The translations under genes and the position numbers were made by a program. Below are positions 35,236-43,189 of a DNA stretch of 64,000 nucleotides, piece by piece. The stretch spans positions 62,001 to 126,000 of the forward strand of contig NZ_SDHY01000007.1 in the NCBI RefSeq assembly GCF_004118285.1, written 5' to 3'. This DNA is from Aquirufa rosea (GTDB taxonomy: Bacteria; Bacteroidota; Bacteroidia; Cytophagales; Spirosomataceae). A model generated the notes under the pieces. It worked only from the letters and a program-made list of their open reading frames with translations. It had not been told where the DNA came from and ran no database searches. How positions within the stretch are numbered: the first letter of the stretch is position 1; each line of letters begins with the position of its first letter.

Positions 35236-36228
35236 ATGTTAAAATCCGTTCTTAAGTATTTATTTTCCACTCTACTTGCTGCATCGCTATTATACTGGGC
35301 TTTTGCCGCAAGTCATTTGGAGTGGGAGGATATTTACCGGACTTTCTTGCAGGCAAATTACCGATGGGTATCTGTGGCCATCATCATTTCCCTCCTTTCT
35401 CATTGGCTAAGAGCTCTTCGCTGGGAACAACTTCTTGAAAGTTTATCGTATCAGCCGGGGCAATTGAGAACTTTATCAGCAGTCTTGATAGGCTATTTTG
35501 CCAACTTTATTGTTCCCCGCATGGGAGAAGTTTCCCGCTGTGGTTCTCTACAGAAAACGGCTGATATCCCATTTGAAAAGTCTTTTGGAACAGTCATTAC
35601 CGAACGAATTATTGATTTATTGGGCCTCGTAGGAATAGTCGGAATCACCTTTCTGGTTGAATGGAAGCCCATTCAAGCCTTTCTATTCCCGCACACAGAA
35701 ACACCGCCCTTGAGCCTCATAGCGGGGCTCATTGTGATAGCTTTGATCGGACTCATTACCTTATGGTTTACCAAAGATTTTATCTTGGCTAAATGGGAAG
35801 TTCTTTCAAAAAGTTCTAAAGTTGGCCAAATACTTTCTGGTTGGATTGACGGGATCATCAGCATCAAGGGTGTAAAGAAACCTGGACTTTTCCTCCTATA
35901 CACAGCAGCCATCTGGTTAGCTTATTTTTTAAATGCCTACACCTTGCTTTTAGCTTTTAACAGTACGGAAAACTTAGGCTTGGCAGCAGGCCTCAGTATT
36001 TTGGTCATGGGGACTTTCGGTATGGCTACACCTACCCAAGGTGGGATTGGAGCCTATCACAGCTTAGTGGCTTCTACCTTAGTATTGTACCAAATCGACA
36101 TCAAAGAAGCGACCGCCCTAGCTACATTTTTTCATGGAACTCAAATGGCAACCATCTTGTTATTTGGGGGTATTAGCTTTATTTTAACTCTTTTCTTACC
36201 TAAAAAAATTAATCGTGTCAATTCTTAG
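35236..36228 (+). CDS. Flippase-like membrane protein (lysylphosphatidylglycerol synthase TM region/UPF0104)
   Basis: A 330-residue polytopic membrane protein of the UPF0104/AglD-MprF transmembrane family, with about eight helices. Family motifs are visible: LLSHWLRALRWEQLL, LIGYFANFIVPRMGEVSR and, near the C-terminus, TPTQGGIGAYHSLV. Members move lipid-linked substrates or anchor aminoacyl-lipid synthesis; the soluble synthase domain of MprF is absent. Its 3' end overlaps rfaE2 by 14 bp, so the two are translationally linked, which may point to envelope lipid or polysaccharide work. Confidence 0.85.
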   Translation: MLKSVLKYLFSTLLAASLLYWAFAASHLEWEDIYRTFLQANYRWVSVAIIISLLSHWLRALRWEQLLESLSYQPGQLRTLSAVLIGYFANFIVPRMGEVSRCGSLQKTADIPFEKSFGTVITERIIDLLGLVGIVGITFLVEWKPIQAFLFPHTETPPLSLIAGLIVIALIGLITLWFTKDFILAKWEVLSKSSKVGQILSGWIDGIISIKGVKKPGLFLLYTAAIWLAYFLNAYTLLLAFNSTENLGLAAGLSILVMGTFGMATPTQGGIGAYHSLVASTLVLYQIDIKEATALATFFHGTQMATILLFGGISFILTLFLPKKINRVNS

Positions 36229-36697
36229 TGAACATAAAATACATAACCTAAGTGAAGCGTTAGAGATTAGACAAAAATGGAAAAATGATCATCAAAAGGT
36301 TGTTTTCACCAATGGCTGTTTTGACATCTTACATTTGGGACATGTGGATTACCTGGAAAAATCTAGCCAAGCAGGTGATAAAATGATTGTAGCCGTGAAT
36401 TCTGACCGATCTGTTAGAGAACTGAAAGGTCCGGAAAGACCGGTGAACTCAGAATATGCACGTGCCCGATTGATTGCCGCTTTAGGATTTGTATCCATGG
36501 TGATTATTTTTGACGAAGAAACACCGCTTGAATTGATCAAAACGCTTTTGCCCGATGTTTTAATCAAAGGAAATGATTATACGATTGATACCATCGTGGG
36601 TTCAAAAGAAGTTCTGGCAGCCGGTGGTGAAGTGAGCACCATTGATTTAGTACCCAATTATTCAACCACAGGAATTATAAACAAACTTAAAAAATAA
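36215..36697 (+). CDS. rfaE2: D-glycero-beta-D-manno-heptose 1-phosphate adenylyltransferase
   Basis: A 160-residue cytidylyltransferase-like enzyme. The nucleotide-binding motif FTNGCFDILHLGHVDYL with the HxGH signature, then VNSDRSVRELKG, PERPVNSEYARA and the late KGNDYTIDTIVGS motif match the C-terminal half of HldE, which makes ADP-heptose for the lipopolysaccharide core. The kinase-like half is encoded at 3361-4350. The start is a GTG at 36215 inside the flippase gene (14-bp overlap). Followed after 4 bp by the zinc peptidase gene. Confidence 0.9.
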   Translation: MSILSEHKIHNLSEALEIRQKWKNDHQKVVFTNGCFDILHLGHVDYLEKSSQAGDKMIVAVNSDRSVRELKGPERPVNSEYARARLIAALGFVSMVIIFDEETPLELIKTLLPDVLIKGNDYTIDTIVGSKEVLAAGGEVSTIDLVPNYSTTGIINKLKK

Positions 36698-36701
36698 ACC
36701 A

Positions 36702-37394
36702 ATGACAGGAATATATGTATTAACACTCCTATTTGGGGTTATCGGAATGATGATTTCTTGGAGATTAAAATCTAAATTCAAACAATATTCAGAAGTTCCA
36801 TTACAGAGTAATCATTCCGGCCAAGAAATTGCCGAAAAAATGCTTCGTGATCACGGAATATATGATGTAAAAGTAATATCGGTGGACGGTCAATTGACTG
36901 ACCATTATAACCCAACTGATAAAACAGTAAACCTTAGTGCGGATGTCTTCCACGGAAGAAATGCCGCAGCTGCAGCTGTTGCTGCTCACGAATGCGGTCA
37001 CGCAGTACAGCATGCTCAGGCCTATGCATTTTTGCAGTTTAGAAGTGCTATGGTTCCCCTGTTAAATATCGCTAATGGCTTCATGCCTATTTTATTAATG
37101 ATAGGTATGATGATTTTGTATTCGACAGGAAACCCTACTTTGCTCAGCATTGGTGTAGCCTTATTTGCCTTGGCTACCCTATTCAGCTTTGTCACCTTAC
37201 CCGTGGAATTCGACGCTTCCAACCGTGCCTTAGCCTGGATAAAGAATAATCAAATTGTTACCCCCAAAGAATATGAAATGTCAAAAGATGCACTTTGGTG
37301 GGCAGCTATGACTTATGTAGTAGCAGCATTGGCCATGTTGGCTCAATTACTTTACTATATAAACTTACTGGGAGGTCGAAGAAGTAACGACTAA
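36702..37394 (+). CDS. Zinc metallopeptidase, YugP family
   Basis: A 230-residue membrane protein with one N-terminal helix, a zinc peptidase motif AAHECGHAVQHAQ (His96 and His100 with Glu97) and two or three C-terminal helices. This is the neutral zinc metallopeptidase (YugP/DUF2268-like in layout) family, whose substrates are unknown. Third gene of the flippase-rfaE2 operon. Followed directly by a bidirectional terminator. Confidence 0.88.
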   Translation: MTGIYVLTLLFGVIGMMISWRLKSKFKQYSEVPLQSNHSGQEIAEKMLRDHGIYDVKVISVDGQLTDHYNPTDKTVNLSADVFHGRNAAAAAVAAHECGHAVQHAQAYAFLQFRSAMVPLLNIANGFMPILLMIGMMILYSTGNPTLLSIGVALFALATLFSFVTLPVEFDASNRALAWIKNNQIVTPKEYEMSKDALWWAAMTYVVAALAMLAQLLYYINLLGGRRSND

Positions 37395-37427
37395 AAAAAA
37401 GGGGCCAATTAAATTGGCCCCTTTTTT
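37393..37427. terminator. Bidirectional intrinsic terminator
   Basis: AAGGGGCCAATT (37399-37410) pairs with AATTGGCCCCTT (37412-37423 region) with an A run on the left and a T run on the right, so it works on both strands. It separates the zinc peptidase gene (plus) from the convergent amino acid permease (minus). Confidence 0.9.
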
Positions 37428-39138
37428 ATGCTTGAAGTTTGCTCTTCCGATAGCTGTAACTAAAGTAAATTATAAATCCAGCAATACACCAATACATGAA
37501 TCTCTCCCAATTAGTGGCACCCATTTGCGTCATCAAATACAAATTGACTAATAAGCCTAAAACAGGTATCAAGGACAAACGCTTGGTGATACTAAAATAT
37601 GCGATAAACAACCAAATGAGGAAAAATGCGGACATCAAAAAATGATCAGCTCTAGCCCCACCTGACCAATGTGCGTTCCAATAACTTAACCAAGCTGCTG
37701 AGGATGGCAAATACAAGTATAAAGAAAAAATCAAGGCTAGTCCTACCCAATAACTCGAATTAATATAAGGAATTTTAAATTTGGATTTCTGTTGATTTTC
37801 TGGATCTAAATCAAGAATAAGTACCCCTCCACATACCAAAACAAAGGCAAATAATGTTCCTATACTACTTAAATTGATTACTTCTTCCAGATTGGCAAAC
37901 AAGGCAGGTATTCCTACCAATACTCCTGTCATGATGGTGGAGAATGAAGGTGTTCGATAACGTGGATGAATTCTGGAAAAGGCTTTAGGCAATAATCCAT
38001 CCCTTGACATCGTCATCCAAATGCGTGGCTGGCCCAATTGATATACTAACAATGCACTAGTCAAAGCAATGACAGCACTGGCGGCAACTACTCCCGCTAC
38101 GCCATGTAAACCTACTTCAGTAAACATATAGGCCAATGGATCCTCGATACCCGCCAAGGAGGCAGAGGGTACTATTCCAGTTAGGACCAGTGTTACCAAG
38201 ACATATAAAACCGTGCAAATTATTAAGGCCCACATCATGGCCTTGGGAATATCTCTTTGAGGATTTTTACATTCTTCAGCCGTGGTGGAAATGGAATCAA
38301 AACCAATGTAAGCAAAACAAACAGCTGCCACACTCTTCAGCACACCGCTAATGCCATTAGGTGCAAATGGAGACCAATTCTCCACTTGTACATAAAATGC
38401 GCCTACACCTACTACGATTAAAATTACTAATAGTTTTAGTACAACCAGGATATTATTCATATTCTTGGTTTCACGAATTCCAATATACACCAAATAGGTG
38501 ATAGCCGCTGTAATGATTAAAGCTGGAATATTTGCTACGAAATGCCACCCTAAAATAACTGGAGCCGTATCATAAGCCGTAAAACCTTCACGAACATTAA
38601 CCGATAAGGTTTTAAAATCAATTCCCTGAGCAAAAGCCGTTTGGGCCTCTTGATAAGCTCTCTTGGCCGACAAAAAATCCATGGTCAAATAATCAGGAAT
38701 ATGGTATCCTAAACCCTCCACCAAATCGACAAAATACTTTGACCAAGAAATGGCTACCGCTACATTAGAAATGGCGTATTCCAATAAAAGATTCCAGCCC
38801 AAAATCCAAGCTACAATTTCACCAAGGCTGGTATAAGCATAAGTATAAGCGCTTCCACTGATGGGCACTGTAGCCGCAAAACGCGCATAGCAGAAGGCCG
38901 TAAACATACAGGCAACTGCAGTAAATACAAATAATAAGGAAACTGCAGGTCCACCATTTGCGGATGCTTGACCTATGGCAGAAAAAATACTGGCACCGAT
39001 GATGGCCGCCACCCCTAAAAAAGTCAGATCTCGAACACCTAAATTTCGAACCATGGACCCACCTTCCAGCTTTTCGATCTCAATTTGATCAGCAACTATT
39101 TTATCTATGGATTTTTTTCTAAAAAAGGAGGAATTCAT
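37426..39138 (-). CDS. Amino acid permease, APC superfamily (cationic amino acid transporter type)
   Basis: A 570-residue polytopic transporter with about 12-14 helices. The conserved first-helix segment GASIFSAIGQASANGGPAVS, the FCYARFAATVPISGSAYTYAY motif of helix 3 and the AYIGFDSISTTAEECKNPQRDIP segment are classic for APC transporters of the YfnA/CAT group. The predicted activity is uptake or exchange of amino acids across the inner membrane; the exact substrate is not readable. Monocistronic, between a bidirectional terminator and a divergent promoter gap shared with a glycosyltransferase gene. Confidence 0.9.
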   Translation of the reverse strand: MNSSFFRKKSIDKIVADQIEIEKLEGGSMVRNLGVRDLTFLGVAAIIGASIFSAIGQASANGGPAVSLLFVFTAVACMFTAFCYARFAATVPISGSAYTYAYTSLGEIVAWILGWNLLLEYAISNVAVAISWSKYFVDLVEGLGYHIPDYLTMDFLSAKRAYQEAQTAFAQGIDFKTLSVNVREGFTAYDTAPVILGWHFVANIPALIITAAITYLVYIGIRETKNMNNILVVLKLLVILIVVGVGAFYVQVENWSPFAPNGISGVLKSVAAVCFAYIGFDSISTTAEECKNPQRDIPKAMMWALIICTVLYVLVTLVLTGIVPSASLAGIEDPLAYMFTEVGLHGVAGVVAASAVIALTSALLVYQLGQPRIWMTMSRDGLLPKAFSRIHPRYRTPSFSTIMTGVLVGIPALFANLEEVINLSSIGTLFAFVLVCGGVLILDLDPENQQKSKFKIPYINSSYWVGLALIFSLYLYLPSSAAWLSYWNAHWSGGARADHFLMSAFFLIWLFIAYFSITKRLSLIPVLGLLVNLYLMTQMGATNWERFMYWCIAGFIIYFSYSYRKSKLQA

Positions 39139-39172
39139 GGATTTAATGAGGTTGATGTGTCGTAAAGTTTAG

Positions 39173-39226
39173 CAAAAATACATCTTTCCCAAACAAATTC
39201 TAATTTGATGCTTTTACTTACCTTTG
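39173..39226. promoter_or_regulatory. Divergent -7 promoter boxes of permease and glycosyltransferase genes
   Basis: CAAAAATA (39173-39180) reads TATTTTTG on the minus strand, 35 bp upstream of the permease start. TACCTTTG (39219-39226) on the plus strand lies 15 bp upstream of the glycosyltransferase start. Both match TAnnTTTG, but no TTTG is found at the usual spacing. Confidence 0.4.
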
Positions 39227-39241
39227 CAGGAAAGTAATCCT

Positions 39242-40249
39242 ATGTCAGTCGCCATTGTCATTCTAAATTTTAACGGGAAGCATTTTTTAGAAAAATTCTT
39301 ACCGACGGTTCTAGCTCATAGTCCGTCTGACAGTGTGTATGTGGCAGACAATGGCTCAACAGACGATTCGCTGGAATATGTTCAACAACATTTCCCCTCT
39401 GTTAAACTTATCATTGGTAAAGACAACTTGGGATATGCTGGCGGCTACAATCGAGCATTGAAGTCCATTGAGGCAGACTACTATGTTTTAATGAATTCCG
39501 ACATTGAGCCAAATGAGAATTGGCTGAATCCCCTGCTGAATTATATGAATAACCATCCTCAGGTAGCAGCCGTTCAGCCATTTATTTTGGACTATAAAAA
39601 CCCAGCCTATTTTGAATATGCGGGAGCAGCAGGAGGTTATTGGGATAATTTGGGCTTTCCTTTTTGTCGGGGAAGACTATTTGATTCCATTGAAAAAAAT
39701 GAAAATCAATATGAGACGGCGCTGGTCAATTGGGCTACGGGAGCTTGCTTGATGGTGAGAGCTGATGTTTATTGGAAGGTAGGAGGACTTGATGAGTATT
39801 TCTTCGCACATATGGAAGAAATTGATTTATGCTGGAGAATACAAAGAGCTGGTTTTCAAGTAGCTGCTGTTGCTGAAAGTCAGGTAAAACATGTGGGTGG
39901 AGGAACACTTGAGCAAGGAAATCCTTTCAAGACCTTTCTCAATTTTAGGAACAATCTCATCCTATTGTATAAAAATCTAACAGGTTGGCAGAAATTTTTT
40001 GTTATACTTTTCCGCATGATAGCTGACGGATTAGCTGGTATAAAATTTCTTCTGGCGGGAGATATAGCTTTGACTATCGCTATTTTAAAAGCACATTTTG
40101 CTTTTTATTATTATCTAATTGGACATCATCCGAAGCAAAACTTATCAAAAAATTTAATTAATCATTCATCCATCAAAAGTTATCCCCAATCCATAGTTTG
40201 GCAATACTTCGTAGGTAAAAAGAAAAAATACAGTGAACTGAGTAACTAA
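39242..40249 (+). CDS. Glycosyltransferase family 2 (rhamnosyltransferase-like)
   Basis: A 335-residue GT-A fold enzyme. VAIVILNFNGKHFL, ADNGSTDDSLE, GYAGGYNRAL, VLMNSDIEPNENWL (metal/nucleotide-sugar site) and the acceptor-side DEYFFAHMEEIDLCWRIQRAG are all typical of family 2 rhamnosyltransferase-like proteins. Two short hydrophobic stretches near the C-terminus may attach it to the inner membrane. It probably adds a sugar to a surface glycan or LPS precursor. The ATG at 39242 gives the normal start. Its stop interlocks with the pspC-like gene. Confidence 0.88.
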   Translation: MSVAIVILNFNGKHFLEKFLPTVLAHSPSDSVYVADNGSTDDSLEYVQQHFPSVKLIIGKDNLGYAGGYNRALKSIEADYYVLMNSDIEPNENWLNPLLNYMNNHPQVAAVQPFILDYKNPAYFEYAGAAGGYWDNLGFPFCRGRLFDSIEKNENQYETALVNWATGACLMVRADVYWKVGGLDEYFFAHMEEIDLCWRIQRAGFQVAAVAESQVKHVGGGTLEQGNPFKTFLNFRNNLILLYKNLTGWQKFFVILFRMIADGLAGIKFLLAGDIALTIAILKAHFAFYYYLIGHHPKQNLSKNLINHSSIKSYPQSIVWQYFVGKKKKYSELSN

Positions 40250-40467
40250 AACTCCCAAACAGTGGGATTATTTCTTTGACGCAAATACCTACGAATATTC
40301 ATCCAAAAGGCTAAGATCAAATAAATAATAATGGGCGACCCCATCGTGATAAAAGAAGTGTAAATAAAATACAATCGGATGCTGGAAGTAGATATTTTAA
40401 ACTTCTCGCCTAATCTAGTACAAACGCCAAAAGCCTGATTTTCAACAAAATACTTTACTTTTTCCAT
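40246..40467 (-). CDS. PspC-domain protein
   Basis: A 73-residue small membrane protein. The N-terminal FGVCTRLGEKFKISTSSIRL motif followed by one long hydrophobic helix (IYTSFITMGSPIIIYLILAFW) is the PspC domain, found in phage-shock and envelope-stress proteins. The long C-terminal parts of PspC are absent, as is common for short Bacteroidota versions. Monocistronic. Confidence 0.85.
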   Translation of the reverse strand: MEKVKYFVENQAFGVCTRLGEKFKISTSSIRLYFIYTSFITMGSPIIIYLILAFWMNIRRYLRQRNNPTVWEF

Positions 40468-40793
40468 GTAGCTAAATTTAACACCTACAAAAATATTAAT
40501 TTATCCTCTTATTTCCGGAATAAAATACGAATAGTTCAAATATTTATACAAATATTGCAAAATATATTTAAAATAAATGATAATTTTTAATATTTAATTG
40601 GAAAAAGCTTGCATGCAATTGAATTTTATATACATTTGAGTACTTAAAAGTTTTATTTCGCAAAATTCCCGACTTCATCTCTCTCCTAGTATCTTCTCGG
40701 TATTTCCACCTTCTTCGATTCTATAAGTTTGTCCAGTCTAAAAATTCATGCGTCTAAAATTCTTAAGACTTAATTTTTTAACATTTATTTTTT
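40468..40793. other. 326-bp intergenic gap: pspC upstream region and long cold-shock leader
   Basis: Very A/T-rich. The left part (40468-40600) has no coding sequence and only simple A/T stretches, with CAAAAATA at 40488-40495 as a weak minus-strand -7 box for pspC. The right part holds the cold-shock promoter and about 150 bases of untranslated leader. Confidence 0.6.
40609..40638 (+). promoter_or_regulatory. Promoter of the cold-shock gene
   Basis: TTG (40609-40611), a 19-bp spacer and TACATTTG (40631-40638) fit the Bacteroidota consensus. Transcription from near 40645 gives a leader of about 150 nt before the ATG at 40794. Confidence 0.65.
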
Positions 40794-40988
40794 ATGCAAA
40801 CTGGTAAAGTAAAATTTTTCAACGAGACGAAAGGTTTCGGATTCATCGTTGACGATCAAACAGGTGAAGACATTTTTGTACACGTAACTGGCTTAGCTGG
40901 AATTACGATCCGCGAAAATGACAGCGTTTCCTACGAAGTAACTGACGGAAAGCGTGGTGCCAATGCCATCAATGTAAAGAAAATCTAA
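40794..40988 (+). CDS. Cold-shock protein, CspA family
   Basis: A 64-residue OB-fold nucleic-acid-binding protein with both RNA-binding motifs (KGFGFIVDD and DIFVHVTGL). It melts RNA secondary structure during cold or growth change. The long leader ahead of it fits post-transcriptional control as known for cspA-type genes, although no conserved cold-box can be claimed. Followed by a strong terminator. Confidence 0.95.
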   Translation: MQTGKVKFFNETKGFGFIVDDQTGEDIFVHVTGLAGITIRENDSVSYEVTDGKRGANAINVKKI

Positions 40989-41085
40989 TTTTCTTACATG
41001 TCCTTGATTAGAGCCAATCAGTATTTCCCAATATATATTAGGTTATCCTATTAAAATTGCAACATTGATCTCTAATAAAGAGAAA

Positions 41086-41118
41086 ACAAAAAGCCATCCT
41101 TTGGGATGGCTTTTTTGA
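41086..41118. terminator. Bidirectional intrinsic terminator between csp and lysS
   Basis: AAGCCATCC (41091-41099) pairs with GGATGGCTT across a short loop, flanked by A runs on the left and T runs on the right. It ends the cold-shock transcript on the plus strand and lysS on the minus strand. Confidence 0.88.
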
Positions 41119-41138
41119 TATATGGTTTCTAAGGATTC

Positions 41139-42854
41139 TTAGGACTCAATCCAGGAAATAACCTCTTCTTTACTTGGCATGGCTGCTTCTATTTTCAGCT
41201 TTTTACGCATACCTCCTAAATCATTAAACACTTTGTTGGGATTGGCTGACTTCAGGTTTTCAAGGGTTAATATCCCCATTTTTTGAAGGGCAGGAATCCA
41301 ATGTTCCGCCACACCTGCTTGTACAAAATCAGCATCGGATGACACTTCTTTGACAATCTCAGGACGCATTTGAGGGAAAAACAATACTTCTTGAATAGAA
41401 GATTGATTGGTCATCAACATCGTCAAACGGTCAATACCAATTCCAATTCCTGAGGTAGGAGGCATGGCATATTCCAAAGAGCGAATAAAATCATAATCCA
41501 TGGCCATCGCCTCATCATCACCCTTCTCCGCCAATCGAAGCTGATCCTCAAATCGTTCTTTTTGGTCAATCGGGTCATTTAATTCCGAATAAGCATTCGC
41601 AATTTCTTTACCATTTACAAACAATTCAAATCTTTCCACAAGCCCATCCTTACTACGATGTTTTTTTGTCAATGGAGACATTTCGACAGGATAATCGATG
41701 ATAAAAGTAGGTTGAATCAAATTCGCCTCCACTTTTTCACCAAATAGCTCATCGATCAATTTACCTTTACCCATTTGCTCATCTACCTCCATTCCAAAAT
41801 CCAGGCACTTAGCTCTTAACTCATCTTCAGACAAGGCATCTACATCCACACCAGAATACTTTAAAATAGCTTCCGAAATAGATAATTTAGGATATGGCCC
41901 TGCAAATTCAATGGTATGTTCACCTACTTGCACTTGAGACTTTTGATGTAAAGTAGTCGCCACAGTTTCAAAAATCTTTTCAGTAAGATCCATCATCCAG
42001 TGGTAATCTTTGTAGGCTACATAAAATTCCAAGGAAGTGAATTCTGGATTATGCGTGCGGTCCATGCCCTCATTGCGGAACATTTTACCAAACTCATATA
42101 CTCCGTCAAATCCTCCAACTATCAATCTTTTTAAATACAACTCATTAGCAATGCGCAAATAAAGCGGCATGTCCAAAGTATTGTGATGCGTTTTGAAAGG
42201 ACGAGCAGAGGCTCCCCCATGAATAGCTTGCAAAACAGGTGTTTCCACTTCCAACCATCCGCGTTCATCAAACATGGCTCGCATGGTAGAAATGATTTTG
42301 GCACGTTTGATAAAAATATCCTTCACTGAAGGATTAACTATCAAATCCACATAACGCTGGCGATACCTTAATTCAGGGTCTGAAAAAGCATCAAAAGTTT
42401 GTCCCTCTGCCTCCTTGACTACCGGCAAAGGGCGTAAGGCTTTGGACAATAAGGTGAATTCACGAACATGTACTGATATTTCTCCCATTTGAGTGGTAAA
42501 AACATAACCCTTTACACCAATGATATCACCGATATCCAAAAGTTTTTTAAATACGGTATTGTATAAAGTTTTGTCATCCTCTGGGCATAAATCATCCCGA
42601 CGAAAGTATAATTGAATACGACCAGAAGCGTCTTGCAACTCGGCGAAGGAAGCATTTCCCATGATTCGGAATCCCATCAAACGACCAGCCAATACCACAT
42701 CTTGGTAATTGGCAGATTCAGTTGAATAATTAGACAAAATTTCCTTGGCATAAACATTCACTGGATAGGCTGCCGCAGGATACGGATCAATGCCCATCGC
42801 CATTAAATCCAATCTTTTTTGTCTTCTTAATTGTTCTTGCTCACTTAAAACCAT
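41139..42854 (-). CDS. lysS: Lysyl-tRNA synthetase (class II)
   Basis: A 571-residue class II aminoacyl-tRNA synthetase. An N-terminal OB-fold anticodon-binding domain (LAGRLMGFRIMGNASFAELQD) precedes the catalytic domain with motif 2 (FRNEGMDRTHNPEFTSLE) and motif 3 (GIGIGIDRLTMLM). It has an extra C-terminal part of about 70 residues beyond the E. coli length (VQAGVAEHWIPALQKMGIL onward), as seen in other Bacteroidota LysS. The start is the ATG at 42854; the frame is open further upstream, but those residues are leucine-rich nonsense of the promoter gap. Confidence 0.95.
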   Translation of the reverse strand: MVLSEQEQLRRQKRLDLMAMGIDPYPAAAYPVNVYAKEILSNYSTESANYQDVVLAGRLMGFRIMGNASFAELQDASGRIQLYFRRDDLCPEDDKTLYNTVFKKLLDIGDIIGVKGYVFTTQMGEISVHVREFTLLSKALRPLPVVKEAEGQTFDAFSDPELRYRQRYVDLIVNPSVKDIFIKRAKIISTMRAMFDERGWLEVETPVLQAIHGGASARPFKTHHNTLDMPLYLRIANELYLKRLIVGGFDGVYEFGKMFRNEGMDRTHNPEFTSLEFYVAYKDYHWMMDLTEKIFETVATTLHQKSQVQVGEHTIEFAGPYPKLSISEAILKYSGVDVDALSEDELRAKCLDFGMEVDEQMGKGKLIDELFGEKVEANLIQPTFIIDYPVEMSPLTKKHRSKDGLVERFELFVNGKEIANAYSELNDPIDQKERFEDQLRLAEKGDDEAMAMDYDFIRSLEYAMPPTSGIGIGIDRLTMLMTNQSSIQEVLFFPQMRPEIVKEVSSDADFVQAGVAEHWIPALQKMGILTLENLKSANPNKVFNDLGGMRKKLKIEAAMPSKEEVISWIES

Positions 42855-43189
42855 GGAATATTTGCTTATTTCTAAAAATGAATTGCAAAAATAATTAATT
42901 ATGAGCCGATTAAAAAATGGAATATTCAACCTCAGGAGTATTAATTTCAACCCATTGAAGTCGGAAATCAAATATATAAACGAGGTTTTTATCAAGTGCG
43001 CAAGCGAATGACAAGATAAAAACTGACAGTATACCCACTGATAAACACCGTATAGATTCCTGAAAATCTGACACAAATGCAACATAATCTGCCAATTCTT
43101 AAATCTTGTTAATAAATATTGACAGTCAAAACAATGGCACAGATTTTGCGTTAAATTCGCATATCAAAATCAAAAGCATTTTTAACATT
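42855..43189. other. 335-bp divergent gap between lysS and degQ
   Basis: No gene or RNA is recognised. CAAAAATA (42886-42893) reads TATTTTTG on the minus strand and is a fair -7 box for lysS. On the plus side TTG-N19-AGATTTTG (43118-43147) is a partial match for a degQ promoter. The middle part is open in the lysS frame, but it encodes nothing like a LysS extension. Confidence 0.5.

Noticed and set aside
42855-43085. A 77-residue N-terminal extension of LysS
   Set aside because: The residues are unlike any LysS, the ATG at 42854 gives the normal start, and the stretch contains the likely promoter.
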